Shown one piece after another: positions 1-9,539 of a DNA stretch of 64,000 nt. Below the pieces are notes generated by a model. The model was not told the origin of the DNA. It did not search any database and was given only the letters and a program-made list of their open reading frames with translations. The translations under genes were made by a program, and so were the position numbers. The number at the start of each line of letters is the position of its first letter. Position 1 is the stretch's first letter. Source of the stretch: Serratia rubidaea (GTDB lineage: Bacteria > Pseudomonadota > Gammaproteobacteria > Enterobacterales > Enterobacteriaceae); the NCBI GenBank assembly GCA_901472405.1, contig LR590463.1:1798001-1862000 (forward strand), written 5' to 3'.

Positions 1-132
1 GTGGCTAAATGTGGAAAGCTTCCAGATGGCGAGTCAGAGAAAGATAATGTACAGCGGTGGGTTGATATTTATCAGTGTCAGACAAAAATGACTAATGAAA
101 GGATCACCTATTTAACTGGTAATGATAACTAA
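1..132 (+). CDS. C-terminal end of an LprI-like (DUF1311) protein, cut by window edge
   Basis: The open frame runs from base 1 to a TAA at 130-132 (43 residues). Its end (Cys, then TNERI, then YL) matches the tail of the LprI-like protein at 8474-8845 (KTNERIKYL). LprI is a family of small exported proteins that includes a mycobacterial lysozyme inhibitor. The fragment lies just upstream of vgrG1, so it is probably the last immunity-like gene of another toxin/immunity unit to the left. Most of the gene is outside the window, so the family call rests on the tail alone. Confidence 0.45.
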   Translation: MAKCGKLPDGESEKDNVQRWVDIYQCQTKMTNERITYLTGNDN

Positions 133-200
133 CTATCAAGTTTTTTATTTCTCCAGAGAGTGAGTGATAAATGAGAAAGTGCGGGAGAGAGGATTAAAGT

Positions 201-2558
201 ATGAGTGATTCTGTGATTGCCTTGGCAAAGGAAAAAATCAACCAACTTCTGGGAATGTCCCGCTATAAGCTGGACGTTCACGAGTGCCCGCACTTTCTGG
301 ATGTCTTCAGTTTCAGATCGGAAGAAAAGCTCAGTGCACCGTGGCACTACACCGTCAAAGTAACCTGTTCCGAAAGTGATATTTCCAGCGACGACATGCT
401 GCTCAAACCGGCATCGTTCACGTTCCAGGTTCCGCTGTATAACGGTATGCCCGCCACACCTGTGCGTACCGTTTATGGCGTGGTTCAGACATTTCAGCGC
501 CTCTCTACTTCTGCCGATGAAACCCGGTACTCGCTGACGATTGTGCCGCGCATCGCGCTGATGCAACACACAAAGCGCAGTGAGATTTACCTCAATCAGT
601 CCGTTGTGGAAGTGGTGGAGCAGATCCTGCGCTCCCACGGGCTGGCAGGCGATGATTTTGAATTCCGTCTGTCGCAGAGTTATCCGGTACGTGAACTGCT
701 CACCCAGTGGCGTGAGACTGACCTCGAATTTGTGCAGCGCCTGCTTGCCGAAGTGGGTATCTTCTGGCGCTTTGAAATGGATGGACGTCTCGAAAAGGAT
801 GTGGTGATTTTCCAGGACAGCCTGGAGCACTATCAGTTTGGCGTGGTTCTGCCGTTGATCCCGCCGTCACGCACCAGCGATAACGGGCAGCTCAGCGTCT
901 GGGATATAAAAAAACGGTCATCAGGTGGTGTCAGAACGTGTCGCCAACCGCGATTACAACTACCGCGAGGCGCTGAAGCCGCAGGACAGCTCCGCGTCTG
1001 TCAGCACCACGGATGGCATCACGACGGGCGAGGTGTATCACTACGCAGAACCTTTCCTGAGCGGAGGCGATGCCGCAACTCCGGAGAGCGGGGCGTACTA
1101 TGCCCGCCTGCGCCATGAACGCATTCTGAATGCGCAGCAGGCGGTCACGGGGAAAACAACCAGCCCCGTGCTGTCACCGGGGGAGGTGCTTGAACCGCAG
1201 GGCTCGCTTCCTGCCAGCCTGAAAAACGGCATCGTTATCACCGGTGTGCAGAGCAGTGGTTCGCGTAAGCAAAGCTTTAAGATGACCTTTACCGGGATCC
1301 CTTACAGTGAAGCCGTGTGCTATCGTCCGCCGTTACATCATCGCCCGGTGATTGCCGGTACCTTACCTGCACGCGTGGAAAGCACTGAGAAAGGTGATAC
1401 CTATGCCTGGCTGGACAATCAGGGCCGCTACCGCACGAGGCTGGACTTCGACCGCAGCGACAGCGAGCAGGGCTACGCCTATTTGTGGCTGCGTCTAGCG
1501 AAGCCGTATGCTGGAGACAATTACGGCTTTCATGCGCCGCTGCTCGACGGTACCGAAGTCTCGGTGATGTTTGATGCGGGGGATCCTGACCGTCCGTATA
1601 TCGCCCATGCCCAGCACGATTCAGAACACCCGGACCACGTCACTGACGATAACCATACGCGCAACGTCCTGCGAACCCCGGCGAACAATAAACTCCGTAT
1701 GGAGGATAAGCGCCAGGAAGAGCACATCAAGCTCGCGACGGAGTTTGGCAAGACCCAGCTCAATCTCGGCCATCTGGTTGATGCGCAACGTGAAAAGCGC
1801 GGTACGGGTTTTGAACTGCGCAGCGATGAGTTTGGCGCCGTGCGCGCTGCCCGCGGTGTTTACCTGACAGCCGATGCGCAGGCTAAAGGCCAGGGAGAGG
1901 TACTGGAGATGAACCCGGCTGTCAGCCGGATAACCCAGGCCAACAGCGAGATGCAGGCACTGAACGGGGCTGCCGAACAGGCGAAAGCCCTGACCAGTGA
2001 TATTCAGGCGCAGAACAACCTCCTGCGGAACCGCCTGAAAGATTTGCAGTCCGCCGTAGTGCTGGCTTCTGCCCCTCAGGGCATTGCCCTTACCTCTGGG
2101 GAACACCTGCAGCTGACCAGCGCAAAAAACACCATGATAACCGCAGGGCAGCATGTTGATATCGGGCAATGAAGAATGTCACGGTCAGCGCGGAGCAGTC
2201 TCTGGGGCTGTTTGCCCATAAAGCCGGGGCGAAGGTCATCGCCAACCAGGGCAGCGTAGAAGTTCGCGCCCAGCACAGCCGGCTTGAGATGAGTGCCGAC
2301 CAGCAGTTCACCGTCACCAGCAGCAAAGATGAAATCACCATCAGCACCCCGAAAACCCTGACGCTGAACGGCGGCGGTTCGTATCTGAAGCTGAGTGAAA
2401 GCGGGATTGAACACGGGACGAACGGGGATTTTATTACCAAAGCGGCGCGCTATCAGGTGCCGATGGCGGGAGCCAATATGCAGTGCGAGCCGCCCGTTTT
2501 CGATAAAACCACGCTTGAACTTGTGCCGACTGAATCAAATGGTGTGATGTCACGCTAA
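201..2558 (+). CDS. vgrG: T6SS spike protein VgrG (first copy), two frameshifts
   Basis: VgrG forms the trimeric needle tip of the T6SS and carries effectors. The N-terminal gp27-like part is visible (CPHFLDVFSF near the start, then RELLTQWRETDLEFVQRLL), followed by the OB-fold/gp5 region (YLWLRLAKPYAGDNYG, then GTEVSVMFDAGDPDRPYI) and a DUF2345-type tail ending near residue 785. The frame breaks at about 909-914, where an A7 run should be A6 (it then reads DIKNGHQVVSERV). It breaks again at about 2168, where one missing G in GGGCAATG would join HVDIG to MKNVTVSAEQ. Start ATG 201 follows a GAGAGGATT ribosome site. The GH19 effector starts 11 bp downstream. Segments of this gene's tail recur three times at 5764-8463. 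Confidence 0.93.
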
Positions 2559-2569
2559 GGAATGCATGA

Positions 2570-4930
2570 ATGAAAACCTGTTTCCCTTCCCGTAAGAAAA
2601 ACGGAGAGAACTACGCCACGCTGGATGAAATGATGGCTCTGATCGGCCAGGAACCCCATGGCTCCTGGCTGGCGGGCACCAATAACATGTGGCATGGCGG
2701 GATCCATATCTCGGAGATATCAGCCCCGGGTTCTGTCCTTAAACCGAACATGGCGGAGACAGCGGTTCCGCTGCAGTGCATGGCGGACGGTGAGGTGGTG
2801 GCCTGGCGTCTGAACAAGGATTACCAGAGGAGCACCTATCTCGATCAGCCCGTGCAATATACGACGACGTTTGTGCTGGTGAAGTCAACCTGCCTGCCGG
2901 ATAAGAGCAAGGAGCAAACGCAGCTGGATTTTTATTCGCTCTATATGGGCTGGCGCCGCTGTCTGCGTTTGAGAAACGCAAATGCATGGTTGCCCAAAAA
3001 GAGGTGACTAAAAGGGAAGTTGGCAAGTACGAAAGCAGCCGACAATCAGGGGATACCCCCCATGCGCCTAAGGCTATAGGACGGCTCCCAAAGGGAGCGC
3101 GGCTCCTTATCCTGGAAGAGACAGAGTTCCTGAATAAGCCTGTTTCGCCGAAGACGCGTCCGGGCACGACCGAGCTACAGCCGTTTGGGTTGGCACAGGC
3201 GTTTGACAAGAACGGCAAGCTGACAGAGGAAAAGTTCTGGGTCACTCTGCTGCCGGGATATATGACGGAGGAGGGTGAGCAGTATGCGCACCTGCCGTTC
3301 TGGATGCAGAAAGCGGTTGAACAGGGCATCTTTGATGCCGTGACGAAACCCGCGACAGCGCTGAAAATCAGCGCGGGTGATGCCATCGGTTTTCTGGGTG
3401 AAGACATCGCCCCGATGGGCAAGGCAAAAACCAGCCGCAGCACGTATGCCCATATCGAGGTGCTCAGTGCCGACAGCCGCATGCCGGCGTTTCTTGATAA
3501 TCCGGGAAAGGTGACGGCGGGACGCAAATACATTCGTGTCCATCCGACTGCGGAAACTTTACACGCTCTCCGGCAGCACGTTTAGCAATACGGGCAATCC
3601 GGTCGAAAAGGATAGGCATATCATCCTGCCGGTGGATAAATGCAACCCGAAAGAAGAGCGGCGGCAAGAGCTGGTATCAGGTCGGGCAGAGCTACTGGCT
3701 GAGCCAGGATGACGTGGATCTGATCGGATCAGTACAACCTGAAGGAACTGGGGTTCACGGCGCTGGCGGAAGAAACCACGCCTGATATGTCGGCCTCGCT
3801 GCAAGAGGGCTGGATGAAGTCCGGGCTCGGGCGGCTTGCCGAGCAGGTGAGGCCCGAACGCGGTATCCGGGAGCAGCAGATGTCGTCCTTTTATAAAGGG
3901 ATGCTCGAGAAGATGGATACCGACAAGGACGGGCAACTGTCGGAGAGAGAGCTGTTTTGCCGCGCTGCAGCATCCGGAAATGGGTGTTCGCGACATCGTT
4001 GCCCGGATGATTGTAAAGCATCAAAGCGAGTGGTTTGGCGGCAGCAGCCATCAAAAATGGACGGCGTTTTTCCAGAACTACGATACCTTGCGCATCGGCT
4101 TTGTGAAGAAGTGGCTGGACGATATGGAGTGGATGAGCCAGGTGGAGCCGTTTAGTTCGGGTCAGGCGGTATGGCATATGCATCCGGTGGTGTTTTTGGA
4201 TGCTATCGGGGTAACAAGCCAGATCCGCATTACAGTTGATATGCTGTACAAAGTATTTGAAGGGTTACGTTCTCCAGCTAAAAAAGAATTTTTGCAACAA
4301 TTCGCTGATGAAATAAATAATAATGTGGAAAATTACAAACTAGATACTCTTCAACGTGTTAATCATTTCTTTGCTCAAGTGAGAGAGGAAATGGGAGGGA
4401 CTGCCAGTCCTATAGAAGGGCTAAACTATAGCGAAGAGGGCTTGAAAGTGAATTTCAAATACTTTAGAAAACACCCGGATGAAGCAAGGAAATATTCCTA
4501 TAAGAAAACCGGAGACAAGATAACAACCCGCGCTGATGAAACTGCAATTGCTAATCGTGTATATGCAAACCGGCTCGGGAATGGGAATGTGGCATCCGGT
4601 GATGGTAGTAAGTATCGTGGGAGAGGCGGAGTACATCTGACAGGTAAAGTAAACTATAAAGGTTTTTCTAGTTATTATAAAAAACAATGGGGTGATGGTG
4701 TTGATTTTATTGAAAAACCTTATTTGCTAGAGAGGCCTGTTTACTGTGTTCGAGCTGCTGTATATTTTTGGCTTCGTGAAAACTTGTATGCAATAGCAGA
4801 TGTCGGTAGTGCTGGCGCGATTGTAGATAAGATAACGGCTAAGGTAAATCTACATACAGATAGTTATGAAAAAAGACGCAAGCATTTTGAAAATATAATG
4901 AATAAAAAAATGTTTGTGGAGGGTTTTTAA
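2570..4930 (+). CDS. T6SS peptidoglycan effector: M23-like fold, EF-hand, GH19 lysozyme domain
   Basis: This is probably the cargo of VgrG1. The C-terminal third (intact frame 3980-4930) is a glycoside hydrolase family 19 domain: QVREEMGG and EGLNYSEEGL hold the expected catalytic Glu residues, followed by IANRVYANRLGNG, SGDGSKYRGRG and HLTGKVNY. GH19 enzymes of this type cut the glycan of peptidoglycan or chitin. Upstream, residues DTDKDGQLSERE form a canonical EF-hand loop. The N-terminal part (WHGGIHIS, DGEVVAWR, FYSLYMGW, YAHIEVL) resembles a lysostaphin/M23 beta-barrel without a clear full set of metal ligands. At least five frame breaks lie between 2980 and 3980 (near 2990, 3550, 3657, 3735 and 3965). 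The protein is homologous through each break, so it is probably one polypeptide of about 780 residues. The LprI-like and 4930-5715 proteins nearby are candidate immunities. Confidence 0.75.
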
Positions 4931-5715
4931 TGAAGAAGCAAAGGATAAGTAAGATGAGTTTAAGTGATCTCATGGTTTTATTTATTTTTTCTTGGGGTGT
5001 GGGGTGTGGCTACAGTGAAGCGAGGGAAAGTTGGTATGTAGTAGATAACTATACAGGGACTATCGGGAAATACCCAGTACATTTATCTATTCAATCATAT
5101 GCATTTGGTAGTGACGTTAATATTGAAGGCAGTTATTATTACGATCATCATAATTCACCGATAGTGTTGTTTGGAAAGGAAAAGGATGGTGATATTGTAT
5201 TGTGTGAGATATTTAGCAAGGAAGATTTTGAAAAGTATATCGTGTCTGGTGATAAATACAACGCTACAGAATGTCCTTTTAGAATAACAAAACATGGTCA
5301 GGTTTTGAAAGGTGAGTGGAAAAATAAAAATGTCAAATTAGATATTGTACTCTCTAAATTTTCCTCCATGAATGAATCTAATATAACGAGTAAAAATGGT
5401 GAGCTAGATGTACCATTTTGGGGGCAGACAGACAAGCATAGTTTCATTGGGGTTTATGAGAAAGATAAAGATGGGGTAGTGATCAATAAAATAAAAGTTA
5501 TAAGCAAAGAGAATGGTCATGTAGTTCAGATTATAAATATTCAAGATAAACGTTGTGATTTTGGATTCCACATGACACCAATTTATCAAAACATGGAAAA
5601 GTTTAGTAATTCTTCAATATTATTAAATTGCAATAGTACAAATTCAGAAATCGAAATTGAGTATGTTTTTGTAAATGGGAAGTATGTAAAAAAAGGATGC
5701 CGAATAACAGGTTGA
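4930..5715 (+). CDS. Exported protein, candidate immunity to the GH19 effector
   Basis: This 261-residue protein starts at ATG 4930, overlapping the effector stop, which implies translational coupling. The N-terminus is basic (MKKQRISKM), followed by a hydrophobic stretch ending near residue 30, consistent with a signal peptide and periplasmic location. No family was recognised. A small secreted protein encoded directly after a peptidoglycan-cutting T6SS effector is usually its immunity protein, and that is the inference here. The gene is AT-rich compared with the flanking vgrG and tss genes, which suggests transfer. Its last codons (GCRITG) lie in a repeat that recurs at 6730 and 9540. Confidence 0.6.
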   Translation: MKKQRISKMSLSDLMVLFIFSWGVGCGYSEARESWYVVDNYTGTIGKYPVHLSIQSYAFGSDVNIEGSYYYDHHNSPIVLFGKEKDGDIVLCEIFSKEDFEKYIVSGDKYNATECPFRITKHGQVLKGEWKNKNVKLDIVLSKFSSMNESNITSKNGELDVPFWGQTDKHSFIGVYEKDKDGVVINKIKVISKENGHVVQIINIQDKRCDFGFHMTPIYQNMEKFSNSSILLNCNSTNSEIEIEYVFVNGKYVKKGCRITG

Positions 5716-5765
5716 GTTTGCTCTGAAATAGGCTGAAATATACAGTCGCATGGAGGAAGTGTTAG
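5701..5765 (+). repeat. Array repeat, copy 1 (immunity-gene 3' end plus downstream)
   Basis: This is a segment of about 65 bp beginning CGAATAACAGGTTG and ending TGGAGGAAGTG. It matches 6730-6797 and 9540-9602 with scattered changes. It covers the last codons of the gene ending at 5715 and runs straight into a copy of the vgrG1 tail, marking a duplication or recombination junction. Confidence 0.8.
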
Positions 5766-5891
5766 AACAACGCTCCTGCGGAACCGCCTGAAAGATTTGC
5801 AGTCCGCCGTAGTGCTGGCTTCTGCCCCTCAGGGCATTGCCCTTACATCCGGGGAGCACCTGCACCTGATCAGCGCAAAAAACACCATGAT
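5764..5891 (+). pseudogene. vgrG1 tail fragment 1
   Basis: This stretch is nearly identical to vgrG1 2012-2141, encoding LRNRLKDLQSAVVLAS and the following DUF2345 segment. It stops abruptly after ACACCATGATA and is fused to a lysozyme-like toxin end. It has no start of its own and is a recombination scar. Confidence 0.9.
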
Positions 5892-6180
5892 ATTTGAACT
5901 GATATATCCCTTATACGTTGCTAGAGCAAAGGCTAATTATGCCAAGAAAATAGTTGGTGTTTCCAATGTTTTACCATGGGATAGTTTAGAACAGAAAGTA
6001 AAAGATGTTTTGGTTGACTTTGTGTATCAAGGTTTTAGTGGGGAAAGGCCTATGCGTTCAGGTATGAACAATAGTCGGCAGGAAATGATTTCATACATTG
6101 AGAGTAATTCTGTAATATCAAGTTGTGAAGATGGTCGTCATAGGGAAAAATACTTAATAGGGAAATTATTGTGGTTTTAA
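5892..6180 (+). pseudogene. Orphan toxin C-terminus, lysozyme-like (pesticin/T4 lysozyme-type)
   Basis: About 95 residues are fused in frame behind the vgrG1 tail fragment. Visible features are LPWDSLEQKVKDVLVDFVYQ, then MNNSRQEMISYIESN and a final GRHREKYL. This pattern is like the C-terminal helical part of pesticin or phage-type muramidases, which cut the glycan backbone; the assignment is from memory of the family and moderate. The N-terminal targeting part and probably the catalytic Glu region are missing, so this looks like a displaced toxin tip kept as raw material for recombination. The stop overlaps the start of the LprI-like gene at 6171. Confidence 0.5.
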
Positions 6181-6567
6181 ATAAAATAGTTGTTTTTTGT
6201 TTTTTTAGTTTTATATCATCTGTGTCTTTTGCTAATGATGAGTGCTCATCAATTAAATCGACTGATGGGGTTGATTCATGTTATGTACAAATGAAAAATG
6301 AGGCAGAGAAAAAATTTAAATGATGAATACAGAGCATTGAAAGGCAGGGTTTCTGATACTTACTCCACAGATAAAGTAATGGAAAAAACATATTCAGAAA
6401 AACTTCGGTCTGCTCAGCATAATTGGTTAAAATATAGAGACGCACAATGCTCGATGGAAGCACTTTTTGCCGAACCTGGTTCTTCAGCAAATGCTTCGTT
6501 AGTGAATAAATGCATGGCAAGAATCGATGCACAAAGAATTGAAGAGATGAAGGCTCTCCCATATTAA
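6171..6567 (+). CDS. LprI-like (DUF1311) periplasmic protein, candidate immunity; one frameshift
   Basis: GTG at 6171 opens a frame with a signal peptide (hydrophobic core VVFCFFSFISSVSFA, likely cut before NDECSS). The frame breaks in the A6T3 run at 6309-6317; removing one T continues into EKKLNDEYRALKGRV and then the LprI signature WLKYRDAQC, a SSANASLVNKC segment and a basic tail. LprI proteins include a lysozyme inhibitor, which fits a partner for the muramidase-like toxin end it overlaps by 10 bp. The mature protein would be about 110 residues with four cysteines. It is AT-rich like its neighbours. Confidence 0.7.
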
Positions 6568-6619
6568 TATTTAAGTATAGGTTTATGCATCAAAGCTTAA
6601 ATTATGAGGTAAAGAATTA

Positions 6620-6691
6620 CTCGGGAAAATGGCTGGATGACATGTCATGGATGAGAATGTTGAACTTTTCAGCAAAGGTGGCCCAGTGGTG
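6620..6691 (+). pseudogene. Fragment of the GH19 effector linker
   Basis: Frame translation gives KWLDDMSWM and then AKVAQW, matching KKWLDDMEWM and the following AVWHM of the effector at about 4105-4180. Only about 70 bp remain. It indicates that a second effector of the same family once stood here. Confidence 0.5.
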
Positions 6692-6729
6692 AAAGTTTTT
6701 TAAAGTTCGGATACCGGTATTTAAAGAAG

Positions 6730-6797
6730 GATACAGAATAACAGGTCGCGTTTACTCTGAAACAGGCTGAAACCTCCAGTCTCATGAAGGAAGTGCG
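6730..6797 (+). repeat. Array repeat, copy 2
   Basis: AGAATAACAGGTCGCGTTTA through GAAGGAAGTGCG is a second copy of the 5701-5765 segment. In frame it still reads GYRITG, the immunity-gene tail. It leads directly into vgrG1 tail fragment 2. Confidence 0.8.
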
Positions 6798-6948
6798 CAG
6801 AACAACCTCCTGCGGAACCGCCTGAAAGATTTGCAGTCCGCCGTAGTACTGGCTTCTGCCCCTCAGGGCATTGCCCTTACCTCCGGGGAGCACCTGCAGC
6901 TGGCCAGCGCAAAAAACACCATGATAACCGCAGGGCAGCATGTCGATA
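6798..6948 (+). pseudogene. vgrG1 tail fragment 2
   Basis: Nearly identical to vgrG1 2011-2161 (CAGAACAACCTCCTGCGG through GGGCAGCATGTCGAT). It is longer than fragment 1 and ends in a stop at 6957-6959 just before an orphan peptidase domain. Confidence 0.92.
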
Positions 6949-6973
6949 CAGACCTGTAGAACGGGTTTATCTG

Positions 6974-7327
6974 ATGCATTACTCGTGGAAAATAGTCAAG
7001 GAAGGTATGAATCCATCTGCTGTACCTGCTAAAGAAGGGGTGAATATAGATTGGTCTCATAGGGGGAATCGCGCTGATGCAGTTGCTGCTGCCCGAGATA
7101 TGGTAAATGCTTATCACATAGTCTATGGACCAGTGTTAACCTCACGGCACACTCAGAGACGTGCAATCGACATGACAATCACTGGAATTATAAATAAATC
7201 GGTGAAAAATGCTGCTGGTGTGGATGTATTAGTGAAATCTCAATCTGTATTACATGAGGTCGGGGCATCATATGGTGTTCTTAAGTTGCTTTCGGATCCT
7301 CCACATTGGTCTGATGATGGCCACTAA
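6974..7327 (+). CDS. Orphan peptidase-like toxin domain (M15/VanY-type)
   Basis: This 117-residue frame begins at ATG 6974; the same frame is open a little further upstream, so the real N-terminus was probably lost at the junction with the vgrG1 fragment. The motif SRHTQRRAIDM fits the zinc-binding S-x-H-x(n)-A-x-D of M15 D,D-carboxypeptidases and L,D-peptidases. The end DPPHWSDDGH supplies a late His cluster, as in that family. Such enzymes trim the peptide stems of peptidoglycan. Without a carrier domain it is unlikely to be secreted by itself. Two exported proteins follow at once and are the likely immunities. Confidence 0.55.
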   Translation: MHYSWKIVKEGMNPSAVPAKEGVNIDWSHRGNRADAVAAARDMVNAYHIVYGPVLTSRHTQRRAIDMTITGIINKSVKNAAGVDVLVKSQSVLHEVGASYGVLKLLSDPPHWSDDGH

Positions 7328-7339
7328 TCATGGTGATAT

Positions 7340-7878
7340 ATGTACAAATGTATAAAGATACTTTTCTTATGGTTATTTTTTCCTTATATGGCTTATGCCG
7401 ATGGAATCATCACACCATTATCCATAGCTATTGTGTCTTCAGAAAATTCAGAAATGCAGATTTCAACAACTAAAGGTACTTTGTACGAGGATAATGTATT
7501 AATTTGTTTCACTGAAAAAGAAACTTGCGCCGTTTATCGAGGAAGTGACTTTTCAAGTATTATGCCTAATGATTCTGTAGAAGATGTTGCGACAGGGAAA
7601 AAATATATACATATTCCCTTCGTACTCCTGAAAGTCATAAATTTAAGACGGGAATTAGTGTGGCCTTTATATTTCATGGCGACAGCATTGAAGTTAGAGA
7701 TGTTAATTTTAATGATCACCGTGGCCTTGTAATAAAAAACAATAAAATCAAAGAGGTTGTGTCATATTGTACAAGTTCTGAGGGAGTGCACGTTATGTCA
7801 AAATATGGTGGTGTCCATATCTACTATTCTCTTGGTTATGCGGTTGAGACTAATTGTTCTGAAGAGGTGTATAAGTGA
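7340..7878 (+). CDS. Exported protein, candidate immunity to the M15-like toxin; one frameshift
   Basis: ATG 7340 opens a signal peptide (KILFLWLFFPYMAYA, cut before DG). The frame is lost near 7600-7615, in the A6/TATATA stretch, and continues in the +1 frame as HKFKTGISVAFIFHGDSIEV to a stop at 7876-7878. The joined product is about 178 residues, with several cysteines in the second half (SYCTSSEG, ETNCSEE). It starts 12 bp after the M15-like domain and overlaps the next gene by 4 bp. No family was recognised; the immunity role is inferred from position and secretion signal. Confidence 0.55.
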
Positions 7879-8294
7879 AGGGTAAATTTGGATATGGTGT
7901 GTGCATTACTATTATTTTAAGCTGTGTTGCTTTTTTTACGTCAGCGAGTGATATTCCTGTTGGAACTTATTCATACACTCAACAAGGCGAGGAGATGATC
8001 GATGGGCAGATAGCAAGCATTACCTGGAATATTACAATTAAGGATGACGAAAATGCAGTTGTTACTGTGTCATCATGGCATGCCCCGTTTACCTGTGATG
8101 GTAAATATATTGTTTCACATGAAGGTAAGAAATTAGCGCTCAGCTGGTCCAGTAATGATAATCTGGATACTGAGTGTGATATGCCATCACCGCAAATTTT
8201 CCTGAAAAAATCCCCGATCGGGAAAGTCTTGGTTCACAGTAAATTATTCATTTGGGATCCCAATGGTTGGAAAAACACCCGTGTTATTCGTTAG
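7875..8294 (+). CDS. Small exported protein of unknown family, possible immunity
   Basis: This 139-residue protein starts at ATG 7875 with a clear signal peptide (hydrophobic VCITIILSCVAFF, cut near SASD). The mature part is beta-rich with two cysteines (FTCDGKY, DTECDMP). It vaguely recalls DUF5991-type periplasmic proteins found near T6SS toxins, but this is weak. It overlaps the previous gene by 4 bp, so the two are probably one transcript. It may be an immunity protein whose toxin has been lost. Confidence 0.5.
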   Translation: MKGKFGYGVCITIILSCVAFFTSASDIPVGTYSYTQQGEEMIDGQIASITWNITIKDDENAVVTVSSWHAPFTCDGKYIVSHEGKKLALSWSSNDNLDTECDMPSPQIFLKKSPIGKVLVHSKLFIWDPNGWKNTRVIR

Positions 8295-8361
8295 TTAATT
8301 GAAGGCAGAATTCAAGGATGGCTATAAAACCTCTCACCTGTTGATGCTTAATGTGAAAAAT

Positions 8362-8463
8362 GTTTGAACTGCGTAGCGATGAGTTTGGTGCCGTGCGTGC
8401 TATCTGTGGTGTTTACCTGACAGCCGATGTGCAGGCCAAGGTCCAGGGAGAGGTACTGGAGAG
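8362..8463 (+). pseudogene. vgrG1 fragment 3
   Basis: TTTGAACTGCGTAGCGATGA through GAGAGGTACTGGAG matches vgrG1 1810-1911, encoding ELRSDEFGAVRA. It derives from a more upstream part of vgrG1 than fragments 1 and 2. It ends 10 bp before an LprI-like start codon with no toxin in between. Confidence 0.9.
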
Positions 8464-8473
8464 GATATCTGTA

Positions 8474-8845
8474 ATGAAAAAAATTATTGTAATGCTATAC
8501 GCTGTTTTGGTGTTTCCCTTCGCGGTTAGTGCATACTCAATAGGTGAGGATGATAATTATTTAAAAGTAAAAGATAGATATTCAAAGGCTGATGCGGAGT
8601 TAATTTCTATATATAAAAGTAAAATGCGGGAATACAAAAGAGAAGGCGCTGGGTTTTATGGGCAAAATGAATCCAGAGATGTTTATTTGAAAAGATCCCA
8701 ACAAGCATGGATAAAACTTAGAGATGCTGATTGTGACTATGAAACATATGAATCTAAAACTGGAACTGCATTCTCAAGTATATATGAGAAATGTTTGTTG
8801 GATAAAACAAATGAACGCATAAAATATTTGAATGAAAATGGCTGA
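8474..8845 (+). CDS. LprI-like (DUF1311) exported protein, orphan immunity
   Basis: The start chosen is ATG 8474, at a signal peptide MKKIIVMLYAVLVFPFAVSA; the longer upstream reading is only the vgrG1 scar read in frame. The mature part (about 104 residues) carries the LprI pattern QQAWIKLRDADCDYE, a GTAFSSIYEKC segment and LDKTNERIKYL. It is intact, unlike its paralogue at 6171-6567. No toxin lies between it and the scar, so it looks like a retained immunity gene that could protect against kin carrying the matching lysozyme-type toxin. The role is inferred. Confidence 0.7.
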   Translation: MKKIIVMLYAVLVFPFAVSAYSIGEDDNYLKVKDRYSKADAELISIYKSKMREYKREGAGFYGQNESRDVYLKRSQQAWIKLRDADCDYETYESKTGTAFSSIYEKCLLDKTNERIKYLNENG

Positions 8846-8930
8846 TATTTTCCTGATTTACTTATCCGAAGTTAAATTTGGTGTGGTTGGGTTATATCTG
8901 AAGTTGATAAAATTATTTATGTTATGAGTA

Positions 8931-9396
8931 TTGGTGTTTTTTAGGGAGGGAAGGAGAATTAAACCAGTCAAGAGCCAGTTTGTGCGTAATAAAAATGATT
9001 TTTTAGGGTTGTCTTTGGCTACTGCATCTTTTGCTGCCATTGCAAAAGGAGAACAGTCTATTGGATGTTTTTCATCGGGTAAAACTAATGTGAAACTTGT
9101 GCGGTTCGATCAAGATGGCATTAGCTTGGGTTACGTTAAGTATCAGAAATCAAAAAGTAGCTATACCACTGGTTTATGTCAGTGAGGTTTCTGAAGAAAA
9201 TGAAGAGGGAGTTCCTGAATAGTTAACTACTAAATGGACTGACTTTATAAATGGTAAGATTAGTGGTTATTATAAAGTAATGTCACAAGGTGCCAGGTTC
9301 TATCAATTTGAGTATAAATCTATAGCCGATAAGATTACTAGATTTCAAGATGATACCAATGCTTACAATAGTGATGGCACCGATTGTAAGTGGTGA
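8931..9396 (+). pseudogene. Decayed small gene, perhaps an immunity gene
   Basis: A frame beginning near 8931 (GLSLATASFAAIAKGEQSIG) passes out of frame at about 9160. The continuation IPLVYVSEVSEENEEGVPE is followed by an in-frame TAG at about 9221 and then LTTKWTDFINGKISGYYK to a stop at 9394-9396. A frameshift plus a stop in a non-homopolymer context suggests real decay. Base composition matches the other immunity genes. The family was not recognised. Confidence 0.45.
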
Positions 9397-9539
9397 TTTT
9401 TCTTGATTTTAAATAGCTGGTTGTTTTAAGGATAAATAACCATTGCGCTCTCCAGTTTATTCATTGTCTGCGTAAAGTAGAGTTTTTTGCCTTTATACTA
9501 TTGAAAAATTGCTCATCGGACATGAAAAGATATGCCATG

